From VRUE01 sp963708115 (GTDB lineage Bacteria; Actinomycetota; Thermoleophilia; Solirubrobacterales; 70-9), in assembly GCA_963708115.1 (NCBI GenBank), contig CAVPRX010000001.1, positions 1,674,001 to 1,738,000 on the forward strand: a DNA stretch of 64,000 bases, read 5' to 3'. Numbering within the stretch: the first letter of the stretch is position 1; every line of letters starts with the position of its first letter. The notes under the pieces are model-generated. The model saw nothing but the letters and a program-made list of their open reading frames with translations. It did no database searches and had not been told where the DNA came from. Positions 49,019 to 57,630 of this stretch are shown here, piece after piece. The translations under genes were made by a program, and so were the position numbers.

Positions 49019-49876
49019 TCACGCCGGGCTCTCCACGGGTGCCCCGCTGGTGTGCACGGCTTTCCGGCGACGGCGCAGCCGGTCGGGCCAGAGCACGTAG
49101 AGCGTCATCGGCACCGCGTAGAGCAGGTAGACGAGCGCCTCGCCGACGGTCGGCTGGGGCTGCAACCCCAGCATCCCGGTCAGCAGCGAGCCGGAGATCG
49201 TTCCCTGCTGGACCAGCCAGGTGAGGTCGACCGCCTGTCCCTGCAGGTCGTTGAACCAACCCGCCTCGTGGGCGGTGTGCAGCGAGGTCGAGAGCAGGCC
49301 GGCTGCGACGAAGACGAGGATCAGGCCGGTGATGCGGAAGAAGCGGTTGAGGTTGAGTCGCACCCCGCCGCGATAGATCCCGACGCCGATCGCGATTGCC
49401 GCGATCAGCCCGATCACCGCGCCGGCGCCGGCCGCCGTGGTGTCGCTGGCGTCCTGGAAGGCGGCGAGCAGGAAGACCGAGGTCTCGAAGCCCTCGCGCA
49501 GGACCGCGAGGAAGGCCATCGCGACCAGCGCCATCGCCGAGCCGCGGGCCAGCGCCGCCCCCGCGCTCCCTTCCAGCGCCGCTTTGATGCCGCGGGCGTT
49601 GCGGCGCATCCAGACGATCATGTAGGTGACGGCGCTGACGGCAATCAGCCCGATCACCGTCTCCAAGCCCTCCTGCTCGCGTTGCGGGAGCTGTTCGCCG
49701 ACGACCTCGAGCAGCACGGCGATCCCCAGGCAGAGAAGGACTGCGATCCCGACGCCGATCCACATCTGCTTGATCGCGTCGCCCCTGCCCTCTTTGACCA
49801 GGAAGGCGGCGATGATGCCGACGATCAGCGAGGCCTCGACGCCCTCGCGCAGTGCTATGACAAGAGTTGGGATCAA
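49019..49876 (-). CDS. efeU: EfeU, FTR1-family iron permease
   Basis: 285 aa from TTG 49876; GGAGA lies seven to ten bases upstream and overlaps the iron box. Seven membrane segments with the two REXXE motifs of FTR1 permeases: 'ALREGVEASLIVG' (residues 8-20) and 'VLREGFETSVFLLA'. The Glu pairs carry Fe3+ through the membrane. It is the first gene of the iron operon, and the order efeU-efeB-efeO differs from the usual UOB. Repression by a DtxR/IdeR protein with iron is likely. Confidence 0.93.
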   Translation of the reverse strand: MIPTLVIALREGVEASLIVGIIAAFLVKEGRGDAIKQMWIGVGIAVLLCLGIAVLLEVVGEQLPQREQEGLETVIGLIAVSAVTYMIVWMRRNARGIKAALEGSAGAALARGSAMALVAMAFLAVLREGFETSVFLLAAFQDASDTTAAGAGAVIGLIAAIAIGVGIYRGGVRLNLNRFFRITGLILVFVAAGLLSTSLHTAHEAGWFNDLQGQAVDLTWLVQQGTISGSLLTGMLGLQPQPTVGEALVYLLYAVPMTLYVLWPDRLRRRRKAVHTSGAPVESPA

Positions 49877-49881
49877 AAGGT

Positions 49882-49895
49882 TTAGGTCTCCCTAA
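49882..49895. promoter_or_regulatory. Iron-box-like operator upstream of efeU
   Basis: TTAGGTCTCCCTAA, followed by TTAGGG, gives overlapping TTAGG/CCTAA half-sites similar to the DtxR/IdeR box. It lies 6-20 bp upstream of the efeU start, over its ribosome site. Confidence 0.65.
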
Positions 49896-49947
49896 TTAGG
49901 GAATCCGAAAACCTAGCATAGGGGTTGGGATTGGGGTCGCGAAAAGG

Positions 49948-51342
49948 CTACGCAGGCAGCCAGGGCTCGTACCACTGGGAGAGGCCGCGGGTGAGCTTGT
50001 CGGCCTCTTTCGGCCCCCAGGTGCCAGGCTCGTAGGGGTAGACCGGCCCTGGCTCTTCGAGCAGCGGCTCGACGATCCGCCAGGTCTCCTCGACCGTGTC
50101 CTGGCGGGTAAAGAGCTGGTAGTGGCCGGCGAGGGCATCGCCGAGCAGGCGCTCGTAGGGCTCCGGCTCCTCGCCGGGGACCTTTTCGAAGAGAACCTGG
50201 AGGTCGGCCGGCTCGAAGGCCTCCTCGCCGGCCCGCTTGGCGAAGAGCCGGATGCGGGCGCCCGGAGTGGGCTCGATCCGCACGGTCAGCTGGTTCGGAT
50301 CGGGTTTGCCCCCGCCGACGCCAAGGGGCGGTGGGCGCTTGAAGGTGACCGTCACCTCGCTTGCCTTGGCCGGCATGCACTTGCCGGCGCGGATGAAGAA
50401 GGGGACGCCGCTCCAGCGCCAGTTGTCGACCGCGAGCTCGACCGCGGCGAAGGTCTCGGTGGTCGAGTCGGCCGCGACGTCCTTGACCTCGCGGAAGCCT
50501 TCGTACTGGCCGCGCACGTAGCGCTTCGGGTCGGCGGTCCGCGTCGCCTTGAAGAATTCAAGCTTCTTGTCGCGGATCGAGTCGTGGTGGTTGCCGGTCG
50601 GCGGGCCCATCCCGACCAGCGCCAGCACCTGCAGGGCGTGGTTCTGGATCACGTCGCGCATCGCCCCGACCGCGTCGTAGAAGCGGCCGCGGTCATCGAC
50701 GCCGAAGTCCTCGGCGATCGTCATCTGCACGTGCGCGACGTGCTCGCGGTTCCAGACCGGCTCCAGCAACGAGTTGGCAAAGCGCAGGTAGGTGATGTCC
50801 ATCACCGGCTCCTTGCCGAGGTAGTGGTCGATGCGCAGGATCTGATCCTCGCTCAGCACCTTGCACAGTTCGGCGTTGAGCGCTCGCGCCGAGGAGAGGT
50901 CGTGGCCGAAGGGCTTCTCGATTACGACCCGCGCGTTCTCGGTCAGCCCGGCCTCGCCCAGGCCGTGAACCACAGTGGCGAAGAGCGCCGGCGGGATCTC
51001 GAGGTAGAAGACGGGGCGCTTGGCCTTGCCGATCGCCTTGCCGACCCGCTCGAAGGTGGCGGCGTCGGCGTAGTCGCCCTGGATGTAGGTGAGGCGGTCG
51101 GCGAGGCGCTTGAAGACGTCCTCGTCGGGACTGCCTACCGTGGCGCCGATCGCGTCGTGGGCGTGCCGGCGCAGCTTCTCGTCGTCCCAGTCGTCGATCG
51201 CGACGCCGACGATCGGGCAGTCGAGCTTGCCACGGGCCTCGAGCCGGTAGAGCGCCCGGAAGGTCATTTTCTTCGCCAGGTCGCCGCTGATCCCGAAGAT
51301 CGTCAGCACGTCAGCCGCAGCGTCGTCCTTGTGCTTCGCCAT
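49948..51342 (-). CDS. zwf: Glucose-6-phosphate 1-dehydrogenase
   Basis: 464 aa from ATG 51342; the open frame to 51507 is Ser/Arg-rich and not conserved. The N-terminus has the Rossmann loop 'FGISGDLAKKM', then 'VIEKPFGHDLSSA' and the substrate loop 'RIDHYLGKEPV' with the catalytic His-Tyr-Lys-Glu. The C-terminus is the usual beta-alpha domain ending 'YEPWLPA'. It oxidises glucose-6-phosphate to 6-phosphogluconolactone with NADP+ or NAD+. It is divergent from gnd, which starts the cluster of pentose phosphate genes. Confidence 0.96.
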   Translation of the reverse strand: MAKHKDDAAADVLTIFGISGDLAKKMTFRALYRLEARGKLDCPIVGVAIDDWDDEKLRRHAHDAIGATVGSPDEDVFKRLADRLTYIQGDYADAATFERVGKAIGKAKRPVFYLEIPPALFATVVHGLGEAGLTENARVVIEKPFGHDLSSARALNAELCKVLSEDQILRIDHYLGKEPVMDITYLRFANSLLEPVWNREHVAHVQMTIAEDFGVDDRGRFYDAVGAMRDVIQNHALQVLALVGMGPPTGNHHDSIRDKKLEFFKATRTADPKRYVRGQYEGFREVKDVAADSTTETFAAVELAVDNWRWSGVPFFIRAGKCMPAKASEVTVTFKRPPPLGVGGGKPDPNQLTVRIEPTPGARIRLFAKRAGEEAFEPADLQVLFEKVPGEEPEPYERLLGDALAGHYQLFTRQDTVEETWRIVEPLLEEPGPVYPYEPGTWGPKEADKLTRGLSQWYEPWLPA

Positions 51343-51430
51343 CGCTCGCCAGGCTATCCGAGCGAGGCAGGTGAGTCGCGTAGGGTAGGCCGACGAAGCA
51401 AGTGCGGATCGAGGATGGGAGGAGCTGCTG

Positions 51431-52447
51431 ATGGAGCTGGGAATCGTCGGACTCGGCCGGATGGGGGCGAACATGGCCCGCCGCCTGATGCGCGATGGCC
51501 ATCGCATCGTCGCCTACGACGTCAATGCCGACGCGGTCTCCGCGCTGGCCGGCGAGGGCGCCGACGGCGCCGGATCGCTGCAGGAGCTGGCCGCGAAGCT
51601 GAGCGCGCCGCGGGCCGTCTGGGTGATGGTCCCTTCGGGCGAGATCACCGAGAAGACCGTCGAGGACGTCGCCGCGGTGCTGGAGCCGGGCGACGCGATC
51701 GTCGACGGCGGCAACTCCTATTACCGCGACGACATCCGCCGCGCCGAGATGCTGCGCGAAAAGGGACTCGACTTCGTCGACTGCGGCACCAGCGGCGGCG
51801 TCTTCGGCTTGGAGCGCGGCTACTGCCTGATGATCGGGGGGCCGGACGGAGCGGTCGAGCGACTCGACCCGATCTTCGCCACCCTCGCCCCTGGCGTGGA
51901 GTCGGCGGAGCGCACTCCCGGGCGTAGCGGCGACGCCTCGCCCGCCGAGAACGGTTACCTGCACTGCGGCCCGAACGGCGCCGGGCACTTCGTGAAGATG
52001 GTCCACAACGGGATCGAGTACGGGATCATGGCCGCCTATGCCGAGGGTCTCAACATCCTCAAGAACGCCAACGCCGGCAAGGTCCAGCGCGAGGCCGATG
52101 CGGAGACGGCGCCGATGGAGCAGCCCGAGTACTACCAGTACGACCTCGACTTGCCCGAGGTCACCGAGGTCTGGCGACGCGGCAGCGTGATCGGCTCCTG
52201 GCTGCTCGACCTGACCGCGGCATCGATGCAGGAATCCCCCGACCTCTCGGACTTCGCCGGCCGCGTCTCGGATTCCGGCGAGGGTCGCTGGACCTCGATC
52301 GCGGCGATCGACGAGGGCGTGCCGGCGCCGGTGCTGACCGCGGCGCTGTACGAGCGCTTCTCCTCGCGCGGCCTCGACGACTTCGGCGACAAAGTGCTCT
52401 CCGCCATGCGCAAACAGTTCGGCGGCCACGACGAGAAGGCTTCCTAG
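51431..52447 (+). CDS. gnd: 6-phosphogluconate dehydrogenase, decarboxylating (short GndA type)
   Basis: 338 aa, the short form (long Gnd is about 470). N-terminal Rossmann motif 'GIVGLGRMGANMARRL', substrate loop 'DGGNSYYRDD', and 'HFVKMVHNGIEYGIM' with the catalytic Lys and the His-Asn pair. The C-terminal helical domain is shortened; members of this form are often NAD-dependent. It converts 6-phosphogluconate to ribulose-5-phosphate and CO2. It is followed by pgl (20 bp) on the same strand and is divergent from zwf. Confidence 0.95.
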   Translation: MELGIVGLGRMGANMARRLMRDGHRIVAYDVNADAVSALAGEGADGAGSLQELAAKLSAPRAVWVMVPSGEITEKTVEDVAAVLEPGDAIVDGGNSYYRDDIRRAEMLREKGLDFVDCGTSGGVFGLERGYCLMIGGPDGAVERLDPIFATLAPGVESAERTPGRSGDASPAENGYLHCGPNGAGHFVKMVHNGIEYGIMAAYAEGLNILKNANAGKVQREADAETAPMEQPEYYQYDLDLPEVTEVWRRGSVIGSWLLDLTAASMQESPDLSDFAGRVSDSGEGRWTSIAAIDEGVPAPVLTAALYERFSSRGLDDFGDKVLSAMRKQFGGHDEKAS

Positions 52448-52467
52448 CTCCGGCGATCACGTAAGCC

Positions 52468-53148
52468 ATGGCAATCGAGACCAAGATCTTTGCGGATGCC
52501 GACGCTGCCTCGCGCTACGCTGCCGAAGCCGTGGCGGCCGCGGGACAGGAGGCCGTCGAGGCGCGCGGGGAGTTCGACCTGGCGCTGAGCGGCGGCAAGA
52601 CGCCTTGGGCGATGATCGGCCTGCTCGGCGAAATGGAGGGGATGCCCTGGGAGGATGCGCACCTCTTCCAAGTCGACGAGCGGGTCGCGCCGCCGGGAGA
52701 CGATGCGCGCAACCTCACCCACCTGGTTCAGATGCTCTCGATCGACCATCAGGCGGCGCTGCGGCCGATGCCGGTGACCAGCCGCGACCTCGAACTCTCC
52801 GCCGCCGAGTACGAAGTGCACGTGCCGGAGCGCCTCGACCTCGTCCACCTCGGCCTCGGCCCCGACGGGCACGCCGCCTCGCTCGTCCCCGGCGACTCGG
52901 TGCTCGAAGTCGACGACCGCCGTGTCGCGATGACCGGCGCCCCCTACCAGGGCCACCTGCGCATGACGCTGACCTACCCGGCGCTTACCGCTGCTCGCCA
53001 GATCCTCTGGCTCGTGCTGGGCGAGGCCGGGCGGGAGCCACTCGCCAAGCTGCTGGCCGGCGACAGGTCGATCCCCGCCGGCCGCGTCGAGAACGACAAC
53101 ATGCTCGTCGTCTGCGACGAGGCCGCTGCCGGGAGACCGGCGGGATGA
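52468..53148 (+). CDS. pgl: 6-phosphogluconolactonase
   Basis: 226 aa. The fold is that of glucosamine-6-phosphate deaminase-like proteins: 'LALSGGKTPWAMIGLL' (phosphate loop), 'LFQVDERVAPPGDDARN' (conserved VDERxVPxxxxxSN region) and 'LDLVHLGLGPDGHAASL' (catalytic HxGxGPDGHTASLFP pattern). It hydrolyses 6-phosphogluconolactone, joining the zwf and gnd steps. Its stop overlaps the next ATG (ATGA at 53145), so the crotonase below is cotranslated. Confidence 0.93.
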   Translation: MAIETKIFADADAASRYAAEAVAAAGQEAVEARGEFDLALSGGKTPWAMIGLLGEMEGMPWEDAHLFQVDERVAPPGDDARNLTHLVQMLSIDHQAALRPMPVTSRDLELSAAEYEVHVPERLDLVHLGLGPDGHAASLVPGDSVLEVDDRRVAMTGAPYQGHLRMTLTYPALTAARQILWLVLGEAGREPLAKLLAGDRSIPAGRVENDNMLVVCDEAAAGRPAG

Positions 53149-54071
53149 GCGCGGGCCCGGCCGCGGACGCGGGCCCGGCCGACTACGAGACCCTGCTTTA
53201 CGGCGTGGCCGACCAGGTCGCCACGATCACCCTGAACCGGCCCGACTCGCTCAACACGATCGTGCCGCCGATGCCCGAAGAGGTCGAGGCCGCGGTTGAG
53301 CGAGCGGTTCGCGACGAGGCGGTGAGGGTGCTCGTCCTGCGCGGCGCCGGGCGAGCCTTCTGCGCCGGCTACGACTTCGGCGGCGGCTTCCACCACTGGG
53401 ACGAGGCGCTGACCACCGAGGGCAAGTGGGACCCGGGCAAGGACTTCGTCGCCGCGACCGCGCCGGCGCTGGCGCCGACGCAGAAGCTGATGAGCGTCTG
53501 GCGCTCGCCGAAGCCGGTTATCGCCCAGGTCCACGGCTGGTGCGTGGGCGGCGGCAGCGACTTCGCCCTCTGTGCCGACCTGGTGATCGCCAGCGAGGAC
53601 GCCCGCATCGGCACGCCCTACTCGCGTATGTGGGGCGCCTACCTCTCCGGCATGTGGCTGTACCGGCTTGGGTTGACCAAGGCCAAGGAGTACGCGCTGA
53701 CCGGCAAGCCGCTGTCCGGGATCGAGGCAGCCGAGGTCGAGCTGATCAACCGCGCGGTGCCCTTCGGGCAGTTGGAGCAGACCGTCGCCGAGGCCGCCCG
53801 CGAGCTGGCCTCGATCCCGGCCTCGCAGCTGGCGGCGATGAAGCTGGTCGTCAACCACGCCTACGAGAACATGGGCCTCGCCTCGACCCAGACCATCGGC
53901 CCGATCCTCGACGGGCTGATGCGCAACACGCCCGACGCCAAGAGCTTCATCGAGCTAGCCGAGCAGCAGGGAGTCTCCGCCGCGGTCAGCGAGCGCGACG
54001 GTCCCTTCGGCGACTACAGCCAGGCCGACCCCGAGGACAAGCCCGACCCGAACAACGTGATCGAGCCTTAG
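53145..54071 (+). CDS. Enoyl-CoA hydratase/isomerase (crotonase family)
   Basis: 308 aa from ATG 53145 (ATGA overlap with pgl). Crotonase core: 'RAFCAGYDFGGGF' (first oxyanion strand), 'QVHGWCVGGGSDFALCADLVIA' in parts ('GWCVGGGSDFALCAD'), then 'GTPYSRMWGAYLSGMWLY' and a long C-terminal helical part. The usual catalytic glutamates are not clearly placed, so a hydratase is less certain than the fold. It acts on acyl-CoA esters. Its link to the pentose phosphate genes is only positional. Confidence 0.85.
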   Translation: MSAGPAADAGPADYETLLYGVADQVATITLNRPDSLNTIVPPMPEEVEAAVERAVRDEAVRVLVLRGAGRAFCAGYDFGGGFHHWDEALTTEGKWDPGKDFVAATAPALAPTQKLMSVWRSPKPVIAQVHGWCVGGGSDFALCADLVIASEDARIGTPYSRMWGAYLSGMWLYRLGLTKAKEYALTGKPLSGIEAAEVELINRAVPFGQLEQTVAEAARELASIPASQLAAMKLVVNHAYENMGLASTQTIGPILDGLMRNTPDAKSFIELAEQQGVSAAVSERDGPFGDYSQADPEDKPDPNNVIEP

Positions 54072-54074
54072 TTA

Positions 54075-54092
54075 GTTAGCGGATCCGCTAAC
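54075..54092. promoter_or_regulatory. Perfect 18-bp palindrome at the Xre gene start
   Basis: GTTAGCGGATCCGCTAAC is a perfect palindrome ending two bases before ATG 54095. It is a probable operator for the Xre regulator itself; repressor binding would block the promoter and the start region. No ribosome site is visible, which suggests a leaderless transcript. Confidence 0.65.
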
Positions 54093-54094
54093 AT

Positions 54095-54421
54095 ATGGCC
54101 ATGACGGTCATTGAGATACTCACCCAAAGCGGCCTCAGCCAGGCAGAGCTTGCGAGGCGAGCTGGAATGCCACGCTCGGTGGTCAATGCCTATGTGCGAG
54201 GCAAGCGCGAGCCGGGCGCGGACGCGCTCGCCAGGCTGGCGGCGGCCGGTGGCTTTGACCTGACACTGTCCCCCCGCAAGCCCCCGGTGGATGTCAAGCG
54301 GGCGAGCAGAATCCTCGTTCAAGTTCTTGAGTTGGCCGAGGTGCTGCCGTTTCGCCCGCGGCCCGAGCTTGGCTATCCGCGCCTTTCGGATCGAATCGCA
54401 GGGCAAGGATCAGCTGGATGA
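54095..54421 (+). CDS. Xre-family helix-turn-helix regulator/antitoxin
   Basis: 108 aa. Residues 1-55 form a Cro/CI-like helix-turn-helix ('GLSQAELARRAGMPRSVVNA', recognition helix in 'PRSVVNAYVRGKREPG'). The C-terminal half ('VKRASRILVQVLELAEVLPF') probably binds the partner. Its stop overlaps the next ATG by four bases (ATGA at 54418). A perfect palindrome sits at its start. With the nucleotidyltransferase it forms a probable toxin-antitoxin unit in which this protein neutralises the toxin and represses the operon. Confidence 0.8.
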   Translation: MAMTVIEILTQSGLSQAELARRAGMPRSVVNAYVRGKREPGADALARLAAAGGFDLTLSPRKPPVDVKRASRILVQVLELAEVLPFRPRPELGYPRLSDRIAGQGSAG

Positions 54422-54954
54422 GTGAGCTGGTCGAAAAGCTGTTCGAGATCCATGATGCGCTGACCGACGTTAGCCTCCCTCACGCCTTCGGCGGGGCGAT
54501 CGCTCTTGCTTACTGCGTCGAGGAGCCTCGCGGAACGCGCGACCTTGACGTCAATATCTTCATCGATGCCGCCGAGGCCAAGTCAGTTCTCACCTCGCTG
54601 CCGAAGGGAGTGCGAGTGAGGAAAAAAGACATCGCCACGGTCGAGCGCGATGGCCAGGCTCGCCTCGACTGGGATGGAACCCCGATCGATGTCTTCCTCA
54701 ACAACATCCCGTTGCACGATGCGGTGGCGGCCTCGGTTGTCTGGGTCCAGCTTGAGGGTCGCGACGTTCCAGTACTCGACTGCGCCTCGCTGGTGATCTT
54801 CAAGGCATTCTTCGACCGTACTAAGGATTGGGCGGACATCGAGGCGATCGCCGTTGCAACGCCGGAGGACATCGAGGATGCGACGACGACGATTGCCGAC
54901 CTGGTCGGCAAGGACGATCCCGCGATCGAGAAGCTGAAGGCCCTCTCGGGCTGA
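54418..54954 (+). CDS. Nucleotidyltransferase-fold protein (AbiEii/MNT-like toxin candidate)
   Basis: 178 aa. 'HAFGGAIALAYCVEEPRGTRDLDVNIFI' (here in parts: 'HAFGGAIALAYC', 'PRGTRDLDVNIFI') carries the GG-x(n)-R-x-T-x-D-x-D core of minimal nucleotidyltransferases. Asp in 'DWDGTPIDVFLNN' supplies the third acidic residue, and 'SLVIFKAFFDRTKDWADIEAI' is the typical helix with a Lys and Asp. Such proteins transfer a nucleotide to tRNA or another target (AbiEii, MenT) and act as toxins, or are DUF6036-like. Paired with Xre. The catalytic site appears intact. Confidence 0.72.
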   Translation: MSELVEKLFEIHDALTDVSLPHAFGGAIALAYCVEEPRGTRDLDVNIFIDAAEAKSVLTSLPKGVRVRKKDIATVERDGQARLDWDGTPIDVFLNNIPLHDAVAASVVWVQLEGRDVPVLDCASLVIFKAFFDRTKDWADIEAIAVATPEDIEDATTTIADLVGKDDPAIEKLKALSG

Positions 54955-54966
54955 ATCGCCCCTTGC

Positions 54967-56331
54967 TCAGGCCTCGCCCAAAGAGACGGCGTGGTTGGCG
55001 ACAACTCGTCCCTCGGGGTCCCACTTGCTCTTGACCTCGCCTAGGCGGGTGCAGACGTCCGGCGGCAGGATCGCGTCGACGTCGCAGGGGGCCTCGGTGA
55101 AGTTGTAGTAGCCGCCGTCGGCGCGCCATGGGCGCATCGTCTCCTCGATCTTGGCGAGGTGGGCCGGGATCGCCTCGCCCAGCTCCGGCGTCATCGGCAT
55201 GCCGATGCTGTACATGGCGAAGCCGGCGTCGAGGTGTGAGAGGGCGCCGCCGCTCTCGTCCCGGCGGCCGAGCGCTCCGCCGATGTGGCGCAGCTCGCTG
55301 AGCAGCAGCGGCGAGCCCGAGCCGGGCCCGGCGACCGAGACGAAGGCGTCGATCGCCTCGTCCGGGAGGTCGCGGATCGTCCCTCCTTCGCCGACCCCGG
55401 GCACCGGGTTCTCGGGGTCCATGTGGATCCGGCACAGCCCTGCGGCGGGCATCCAGGCGAAGGTGTCCATGATCGTCTCGCCGATCTCGCGCAGCGGCGC
55501 GAACGTCGCTTCGCCTTCGGCCTGGTCGCCGATGCAGGCACCGTCGATCGTCAGCAGCGGCCTGCCCCGGATCGGCTCCGGCACGTCGGGGATCGGCGGC
55601 GGGGTGACGAAGCGGACCACCGAGGTGACCTCGTCGGGAACGCCGGCCGCCCAGTCGCGGTAGACGCGGACGGCCTCGGCGCCGACCTCGGCGGGGAAGA
55701 CGAGCGCGCCGGCGTAGATCTCGTCGATCGGCAGCAGGGCGACGTGCAGGGCGGTGACGACGGCGTACCCGCCACCGCCACCGCGCATCGCCCAGAAGAG
55801 GTCCGGGTCATTGTCTGCGTCGACGGTGCGCGGCTCGCCCTCGGCGGTGACCAGCTCGATCGCCGTGACGCGGTTGCAGGCGAAGCCGTAGCGGCGGCCG
55901 AGCCAGCTCAACCCGCCGCCGAGCGTGTAGCCGGTGACGCCGACATCGGGTGAGGAGCCAGGCAGCGAGCACATCCCGTGCTCGCCCGCCGCCTCGGCAA
56001 GCTCGAGGGAGAGCACGCCGGCCTCGACCCGTGCCGTGCCGGCGTCGGGGTCGACCTCAATGCCGCGCATCCGCTCGGTCTTGAGCAGGATCGTCCCGTC
56101 GAGCGGCGCCAGCGGCGCGGCGCCATGGCCGGTGCCCTGGGCGGCGACCTTGAGGTCGTTCGCGGCGGCGAAGCCGACCGTGGCGGCGACGTCCTCGGCG
56201 CTCTCGGCGAAGACGACGGCAACCGGCCGCTGGTCGGCGGCGAGGTTCCAGGCGAGCCGCGCCTGATCCCAGTCGGAGTCGTCGGGGGTGGCGATCCGGC
56301 CGGCTACAGCCAGCCCGGTGAAGTCGGTCAT
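54967..56331 (-). CDS. FAD-linked oxidoreductase (BBE-type, VAO/PCMH fold)
   Basis: 454 aa. PCMH FAD domain: 'VAAQGTGHGAAPLAPLDGTI' has the flavin-linking His in a GTGHG context, and 'GVTGYTLGGGLSWLGRRYG' is the FAD phosphate loop. The C-terminus is the berberine-bridge-like end ('YYNFTEAP', 'LGEVKSKWDPEGRVVANHAV'). The cysteine used for bicovalent flavin is replaced by Ser ('GSSPDVGV'), so single attachment by His is expected. Oxidises an alcohol or sugar-type substrate; not predictable. Convergent with the nucleotidyltransferase gene. Confidence 0.88.
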   Translation of the reverse strand: MTDFTGLAVAGRIATPDDSDWDQARLAWNLAADQRPVAVVFAESAEDVAATVGFAAANDLKVAAQGTGHGAAPLAPLDGTILLKTERMRGIEVDPDAGTARVEAGVLSLELAEAAGEHGMCSLPGSSPDVGVTGYTLGGGLSWLGRRYGFACNRVTAIELVTAEGEPRTVDADNDPDLFWAMRGGGGGYAVVTALHVALLPIDEIYAGALVFPAEVGAEAVRVYRDWAAGVPDEVTSVVRFVTPPPIPDVPEPIRGRPLLTIDGACIGDQAEGEATFAPLREIGETIMDTFAWMPAAGLCRIHMDPENPVPGVGEGGTIRDLPDEAIDAFVSVAGPGSGSPLLLSELRHIGGALGRRDESGGALSHLDAGFAMYSIGMPMTPELGEAIPAHLAKIEETMRPWRADGGYYNFTEAPCDVDAILPPDVCTRLGEVKSKWDPEGRVVANHAVSLGEA

Positions 56332-56368
56332 CTCGGTCTCCTCGGAGTCGGGTGGAAGCTGGGAAGAG

Positions 56369-57016
56369 CTAGCGCAACGTCAAACGATTCACTGAGTCGC
56401 CTGCCCCGACCAGCACCTCGCTCACCATATCCGTGGGGAAGAGGCCGTGCGAGGAGATTCCCGGGTCGGCGTCGAGGCGGGCGGACAAGGCTGCCGGGTC
56501 GCCGATCTCGCCGCGGTAGTTGGCGATGACGCCACCGTCGGGGCTGCGCGGCACGTCGCGCAGCTCGACCTCGGGACCGAGGCGGGCAAGGGTCGAGCGC
56601 AGGCCGAAGGCCAGCAGCTCGAGCGGCACGGGGGGGCTCAGCGAGTCGACCGGCTTGCTCGAGTCGGCGATGACGACGAATCGCTCGGCCGCGGCGGCGA
56701 CGATCTTCTCGCGCTGGTGGGCAGCGCCGCCCCCCTTGATCAGCCAGCCGTCGGGGGTGACCTGGTCGGTGCCGTCGATTGCGATGTCGAGGCGCTCCAG
56801 CTCGCTGAACTCCTCGACCGGGATGCCCAGCTCACGCGCCTGCTGCTCGGTCGCGACCGAGGTCGCGACGCAACGGATGTCGCTCAGTCCGCGGGCGGCG
56901 ATCGCCGGCAGCAGCAGGGCGACCGTAGAGCCGGTGCCGAGGCCGATCGTCATCCCGTCCTCGACGAGTGCCGCCGCGGCTTCGGCGGCGATTCGCTTCT
57001 CGTCGTCGGCTCCCAC
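56369..57016 (-). CDS. rpiA: Ribose-5-phosphate isomerase A
   Basis: 215 aa from GTG 57016; the longer frame to 57493 is antisense to the FHA gene and was rejected. Motifs of RpiA: 'GLGTGSTVALLLPAIA' (phosphate loop), 'LDIAIDGTDQVTP' (catalytic Asp pair), 'LIKGGGAAHQREKIVA' (Lys-Gly-Gly and the Glu). 'GLRSTLARLG' and 'ISSHGLFPTDM' close the fold. It interconverts ribose-5-phosphate and ribulose-5-phosphate, joining the zwf-gnd and tkt-tal branches. It is divergent from the FHA protein with 27 bp between starts. Confidence 0.94.
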   Translation of the reverse strand: MGADDEKRIAAEAAAALVEDGMTIGLGTGSTVALLLPAIAARGLSDIRCVATSVATEQQARELGIPVEEFSELERLDIAIDGTDQVTPDGWLIKGGGAAHQREKIVAAAAERFVVIADSSKPVDSLSPPVPLELLAFGLRSTLARLGPEVELRDVPRSPDGGVIANYRGEIGDPAALSARLDADPGISSHGLFPTDMVSEVLVGAGDSVNRLTLR

Positions 57017-57043
57017 GGGCGAGGACTCTATGCTCGCGTGGCG

Positions 57044-57628
57044 ATGGACGCTCGGGTCTGGTTGACGGGAAAGGGCGCGGAGCCGCGCTCGGTCGCGCTG
57101 GGGGCGCGGACCACGATCGGGCGCGATCCCGAGGCCGACGTCTGCATCGACGACGAGGCGGTCTCCTGGCATCACCTCGAGATCGAGAGCCGCGGTGGCG
57201 TGCTGATGGCCACCGACCTCGACAGCCGCAACGGCACGGCGCTGAACGGCGAGCCGCTCGACCGTCCCCGTCGCCTCCGCGACGGCGACGTGCTGAGCGT
57301 GGGCGAGTACCGGCTGGAAGTCTCCGACCCGGTCCCCGGCAGGGCGGGGGCTACCGTCGCGGCGAGCGAGCCCTCGGTTGCGCTCAACGAGGAGGAGCGA
57401 GCGACCGCGGCGGCGCTCGTCGCCCCTTACCGCAGCGAGGGGGCCTTCGCCGGTCGTCCCGCGACGCGGGCGGAGCTTGCCGAGGCGCTCCACGTCAGCG
57501 AGCGCACCGCCCAGCGCCGCCTCGACGCGCTCGCCGCAAAGCTCGACGTCCCCGGCGACGCCGGCCGCGAGCGCCCGCGTCTCATAGCCGCCCGCGTCAT
57601 AGAGCTAGGCCTCGACCGCCCTAAGTAA
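57044..57628 (+). CDS. FHA-domain protein with C-terminal winged-helix-like part
   Basis: 194 aa from ATG 57044 (GTG 57038 also possible; a TATGCT -10-like box lies nearby). Residues 15-85 form an FHA domain: 'TIGRDPEADVCIDDEAVSWHH' in parts ('TIGRDPEADV', 'VSWHHLEI') with the Arg, Ser and His of phosphothreonine binding and 'DLDSRNGTALNGEP'. Residues 130-190 carry a helix-turn-helix ('TRAELAEALHVSERTAQRR'). It probably binds a phosphoprotein and DNA, linking a Ser/Thr kinase to transcription. The Ser/Thr kinase gene 1.3 kb downstream is a candidate partner. Confidence 0.82.
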   Translation: MDARVWLTGKGAEPRSVALGARTTIGRDPEADVCIDDEAVSWHHLEIESRGGVLMATDLDSRNGTALNGEPLDRPRRLRDGDVLSVGEYRLEVSDPVPGRAGATVAASEPSVALNEEERATAAALVAPYRSEGAFAGRPATRAELAEALHVSERTAQRRLDALAAKLDVPGDAGRERPRLIAARVIELGLDRPK

Positions 57629-57630
57629 GC

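Noticed and set aside
52605..53144. Long N-terminal extension of the second crotonase
   Set aside because: It is pgl read in another frame; the ATG at 53145 with an ATGA overlap gives a normal crotonase.
56447..57037. N-terminal extension of the FHA protein
   Set aside because: It is the antisense of rpiA; the FHA fold begins right after the start at 57038-57044.
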